A stretch of DNA of 62,000 nucleotides, taken from NCBI GenBank assembly GCA_030141605.1, contig JAQGDQ010000165.1:1-62000 (forward strand), written 5' to 3'. The stretch comes from Tubiluchus corallicola. Taxonomy: Eukaryota > Priapulida > Priapulimorpha > Priapulimorphida > Tubiluchidae. The notes beneath the pieces are model-generated. The model was given only the letters and a program-made list of their open reading frames with translations. It ran no database searches and was not told the DNA's origin. Made by a program: the position numbers and the translations under genes. This document shows positions 58,508 to 62,000 of the stretch, in pieces (positions within the stretch are counted from its first letter, which is position 1; the number at the start of each line of letters is the position of its first letter).

Positions 58508-60473
58508 TTTACATAACAAAGCATCGACCACTCAAGAAACGGAAGTAAAAACCGGAAGTAAACGTTTCACAGATTTCGTTTTTGGGAACAACTGAAAGTC
58601 AAGCGAGTGAAATTCAAATTTAAACCTGCTTTAAAAGCCTTGATCACCTTGACAACCAATTAGCGTCAAGTTTACTGGCTTTTACCATGTTACCTTGGCA
58701 TTCAGAACATCAATTATAATTTTTGACAAGCCAATGTGAGGAAAATCACGCACTAGTATTGTGCAAAATCTGAATTAATTTATCAAAATCAACAGGTCAG
58801 GTCTAATTACTAACGATTATGTCACTATTGTCATTATCACAGGAAATTATTCAAATTATTCTGAATGTGTGTTGAAGAAATGAGATGACAGCGCCTGCGC
58901 AGTGACGGAGGTCATTTAGTCCTAGAGAATAGGTATTCTCTTTCCAAGGTTTTTACAGTACAACAAAAAACAATGTATTTTTTTACATTACGCTGTTCAT
59001 TTGCACATCTTCATGCATGAATAATGATTGTTCAGAGAATATTTCAACAAAAGATAGTTTATTACTCAAAATAAATTCAAAAAACATTCACAATTTGATG
59101 TGCTCATTGTAAAAACAAAGTTCTATTCTAAAAACAATTTTTCATTAATTCTAAAAACAATTTTTCATTAATACATGTCCAGGAAAATCAAAATATCTCA
59201 AAATGGACATCAAATTCACAGATATACTTCAAAATGTCGCTGATCTTCCATTTTAGTGGGGTGGTAACAATGTTAACTTAACAGCACGACTATAAGAAAA
59301 TTCCTCCTTGTGTTTTTGTCGCATATGAAATTAAATAATTAACGCAGCGTTAAATTGGTTTTAAGCAGAGGCGTAGTCAGGTTCTAAAGTTAGGGGAGCA
59401 AGCACATAAAAAGGCGCCATGGCTACACCAAACATTTTTAACACATTGACTATACATGTTCATTTTGTGTTTAAAATCAAAACACGAAGAAGATATAGTT
59501 TTAAAGGAAGTACCTAACTATTATTTTGCATAACAAATACAAAATAATACGTATAATAAACACAAGTACACTGAAACTTGCCTTTGCAAAATATAATTGA
59601 CTGTAGGCCTACGTGTAGATAATCGTTTGACAAGAATATATTATAATAATTAGTCTTGAGGCAATTTGATCCTTGGTTCAATCAGTCAACCTTGGCAAAT
59701 AAGTTGCGTAAATGCACACTCGTTTCAAAAACACGGGAGGCAAGTTAGTCAAATAAAGTAATGACTCCATTGTTGAAAAGCCACAAATTTGCTCTAGGGG
59801 AGCTGTTGCTCCGGACCCCAACTAGCTACGCCACTGCATATAAGTTCGTAAAAAACAATATGATAGTTTCATAATAAAGCGTTTCATTAACATTGAAATC
59901 TGCCAGATGGTCGCTCTGTAGAAAGCCAACATCTTGGTCATATTTGGCTTGGAGCAATTTCGCTCTGCCCAAAGGTCAGCTTCTTGGTCATACTTGGCTT
60001 GGAGCAGTTACATATAGTTCCTCTGTTACCTTTATGTTTGTTCAAAGGCGGTGGCAGATTATAAATAAGCAGTTTTATGGCGAATTTTGTAGGTTTTGAG
60101 TAGTATTAAAGTAACACGCCTCTCATGGTTGATATTATTTTGCCAGGTCATTAAAAGGAAAACGGTACCTAATTTTAAACAATATGCAGCGTGGTCTCAG
60201 CCGTGCATATTTAGATGGGTTAGAGCGCCTGCTTCTGGGAAAAGTGTTGCGTAAGAAACACGTCAGCAGATCACATCCCATTCACGACAGTTTAGCAAAA
60301 TTCACGCGTCATCGAAGCGAGGAACTTGAAATTTGCAATTTTGAATTCAAAACTAGCGAAGTTTTTTTATGATTCCATTTGTTAGTGCCATATAGCAGCA
60401 GATTATTTCAATGTTCGTTTTCAGCTTTTCGCGAACAAGTGCAAAATAATAATGGAAGGTTCATATCGTTCAT

Positions 60474-60504
<31 letters not shown>

Positions 60505-60505
60505 C
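58508..60505. other. No gene supported; small duplications
   Basis: Tandem CTAAAAACAATTTTTCATTAAT at 59128-59172. An imperfect 46-bp direct repeat is at 59926-60007 (CTTGGTCATATTTGGCTTGGAGCA twice). The phrases GAGGCGTAGTCAGG (59368) and CTAGCTACGCCACTGC (59822) look like the two ends of a decayed repeat. (TA)n at 60476-60502. Confidence 0.4.
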
Positions 60506-60892
60506 CAGGGCTGCGGAGTCGGTACATTAAACTCCTGACTCTGGCTCCGACTCCTAGAATTCTAGAAGATCCAACTCTGACTCCTAAAATTTTAGGAGCC
60601 CCAACTTTTACTCCTGCCTTTAAGTAATAGTTTGTAGTACTCTCGACATTTAGCTAAAGTGGCATTTCATCACTACTTCTTACGATCGAAGAACAGTCTA
60701 GCTGCGTAGACTCCAATACGAAGCGTTGCAAAATGGAAAAGTATTGCATAAATGTGTTAAAAGTAACTGGAGTTCGTCGATTTTTTACTGACTTCAACAC
60801 CGACTCCTTTAACAATAAGTGTACTCCCGAGTCCTGACTCTGATTCCCAAACCCTAAGTTTTAACAACTCCGACTCCGACGCCACAGCCCTG
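60506..60892. mobile_element. hAT-like MITE with CAGGGCTG inverted ends
   Basis: CAGGGCTGCGGAGTCGG at 60506 and CCGACGCCACAGCCCTG ending at 60892 are inverted repeats. Subterminal CTCCGACTC / GACTCC units recur inside. CAGGGCTGnGGAGTCGG termini are known for a widespread animal hAT-type family. Flanking octamers TATATACC and ATTTTACC share five bases, so an 8-bp target duplication is only partly preserved. Confidence 0.7.
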
Positions 60893-61394
60893 ATTTTACC
60901 CGTCGCGGCAAGATCCATATGTAATAACTTGTAGTTTTGTTCATGCGTGCGTTTACCAAACTTTACTATGAACAGGTTTCAAGTTTTTTTAAAGGTACTT
61001 AATTTTCCGCTTCGTACAAGCCCATCTTCGGCCTGTGCGCCAGGCGCAGCTATTTGCATCAATAGATCAGATCAGACCATCAACAATTTTGTCATTTCTT
61101 CTAGCAATTTTACTGTGGTGAGCTATACAAAAGTAGCTATGTCGTTTCTACGCAAATTCTGTGTGAGTTTGTTGCGTTCAGGAATTTTTTGCTGTGTGCG
61201 ATTATTACTAGAAAGTTGTACGCAATGGTGACGGCATTGTTAGTTTTTTGAGCTTTTCTTTACTAACCGCGCTCATCGGCTATTAATTAGCTAAGTCCCT
61301 AAACTAACATAAAGCTTTGAACCATTTCAATATGAGTCATCGAAACAACCACATAGGCAACTTGGATGATACTAACTCGATTTTAAAATTTCAC
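60893..61394. other. No gene supported
   Basis: A 94-codon ORF (60947-61231) has no recognisable domain. Confidence 0.3.
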
Positions 61395-61802
61395 GTTCGC
61401 GCTGCTTCATGCATTTCGCCATTCAATAATTAGACGGGCACTACCGCTTGCATTTTGGAGAGTTGCACAAAAACAGGTGCTGTACCTCTCAGCTCAGAAG
61501 TTTTAGTTTGTGACGAACTGCACACGTTTGACAGCACATGCGTGAGCACAGCGGTAAATTTGAATTTTTATCTTAAAACTGGCCCAGTTTTAGTACAACA
61601 CGCTCGTGGAATATTTTTCTTGATGAAAATTATGTTAGTTTGTGATGCCATCAATAATAGGCTCGCCCGCCGTTAATTAAGTTTTTAATCTATTGTTTAA
61701 CAATCGGAAACCCTTTTGCGGTATTAATTGTGTTAAAATGTCTACTTTTTACCGGACTCGAAAATGGGGTAGTATATGAAAAATCATCCTAGTTTCCTTT
61801 AA
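61395..61802 (-). mobile_element. TTAA MITE family A, 3' truncated
   Basis: Reverse orientation: the right edge TAGTTTCCTTTAA (TTAA 61799-61802) corresponds to the left end at 17580. The body matches to about the GCATTTCGCCATTC segment at 61411, and the far end is missing. Confidence 0.6.
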
Positions 61803-62000
61803 TACTGTACAAACAGTAGCAAACACAGGCAATACAGTTTACTGCTTACTCATTATAAATCACTATGATTATACTGTAGTAATTCAATTCTAATGAAATT
61901 ACTTTTAACATTGAATAATCTTTTCGGGTTACTTTCTATGACATTTCAGACTCGAGCGAGGACGAACAGGTTCTCTTTCATACCGCTATAGTACTTATAT

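Overview
The window is AT-rich animal nuclear DNA. Genes are sparse and split by introns. Splice sites (GTAAGT donors, pyrimidine-CAG acceptors), TATA boxes and AATAAA signals are visible. Most of the remainder is decayed non-LTR retrotransposons (LINEs), SINEs, short inverted-repeat transposons (MITEs) and long microsatellites. The gene families (Spatzle-like cystine-knot cytokine, arrestin-fold protein, class B GPCR) point to an invertebrate bilaterian. I cannot fix the phylum from this sequence alone.

Layout. (1) 1-571: the 3' end of a gene for an acidic, Ser/Asn-rich nonapeptide-repeat protein, with stop and poly(A) signals. (2) 0.6-11.5 kb: no gene recognised; LINE tails, a reverse-strand SINE and MITEs. 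(3) 11.6-15.8 kb and 20.1-24.4 kb: two tandem + strand paralogues for small secreted 12-cysteine proteins, each reconstructed as one 5' untranslated exon plus three coding exons with matching phases. Their C-terminal exon resembles the end of Spatzle-type cystine-knot cytokines. Their introns hold LINE pieces, a minisatellite and MITEs. (4) 25-31.8 kb: repeats only. (5) 31.8-32.75 kb and 47.3-48.3 kb: two intronless - strand paralogues with an arrestin N-terminal fold and a conserved Ser-rich tail in place of the arrestin C domain. (6) 34.7-37.1 kb: very long ATT, AGT and TCAG simple repeats, plus a possible tiny gene at 36.5 kb. (7) 39.2 kb: an isolated Cys-rich exon. (8) 54.9-55.1 kb: one exon covering TM3 and the start of TM4 of a secretin-family (class B) GPCR. 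(9) 58-62 kb: SINE, a hAT-like CAGGGCTG element and a MITE.

How it fits together. The cytokine-like pair and the arrestin-like pair both look like local duplications. The arrestin pair also shares a TGACGTCA palindrome at a similar distance upstream of the start, but that motif is frequent in the window. Several MITE families share TTAA ends beginning AGGAAA, suggesting one TTAA-targeting (piggyBac-like) transposase source. All functional names are family-level inferences from reading the translations; no database search was run.
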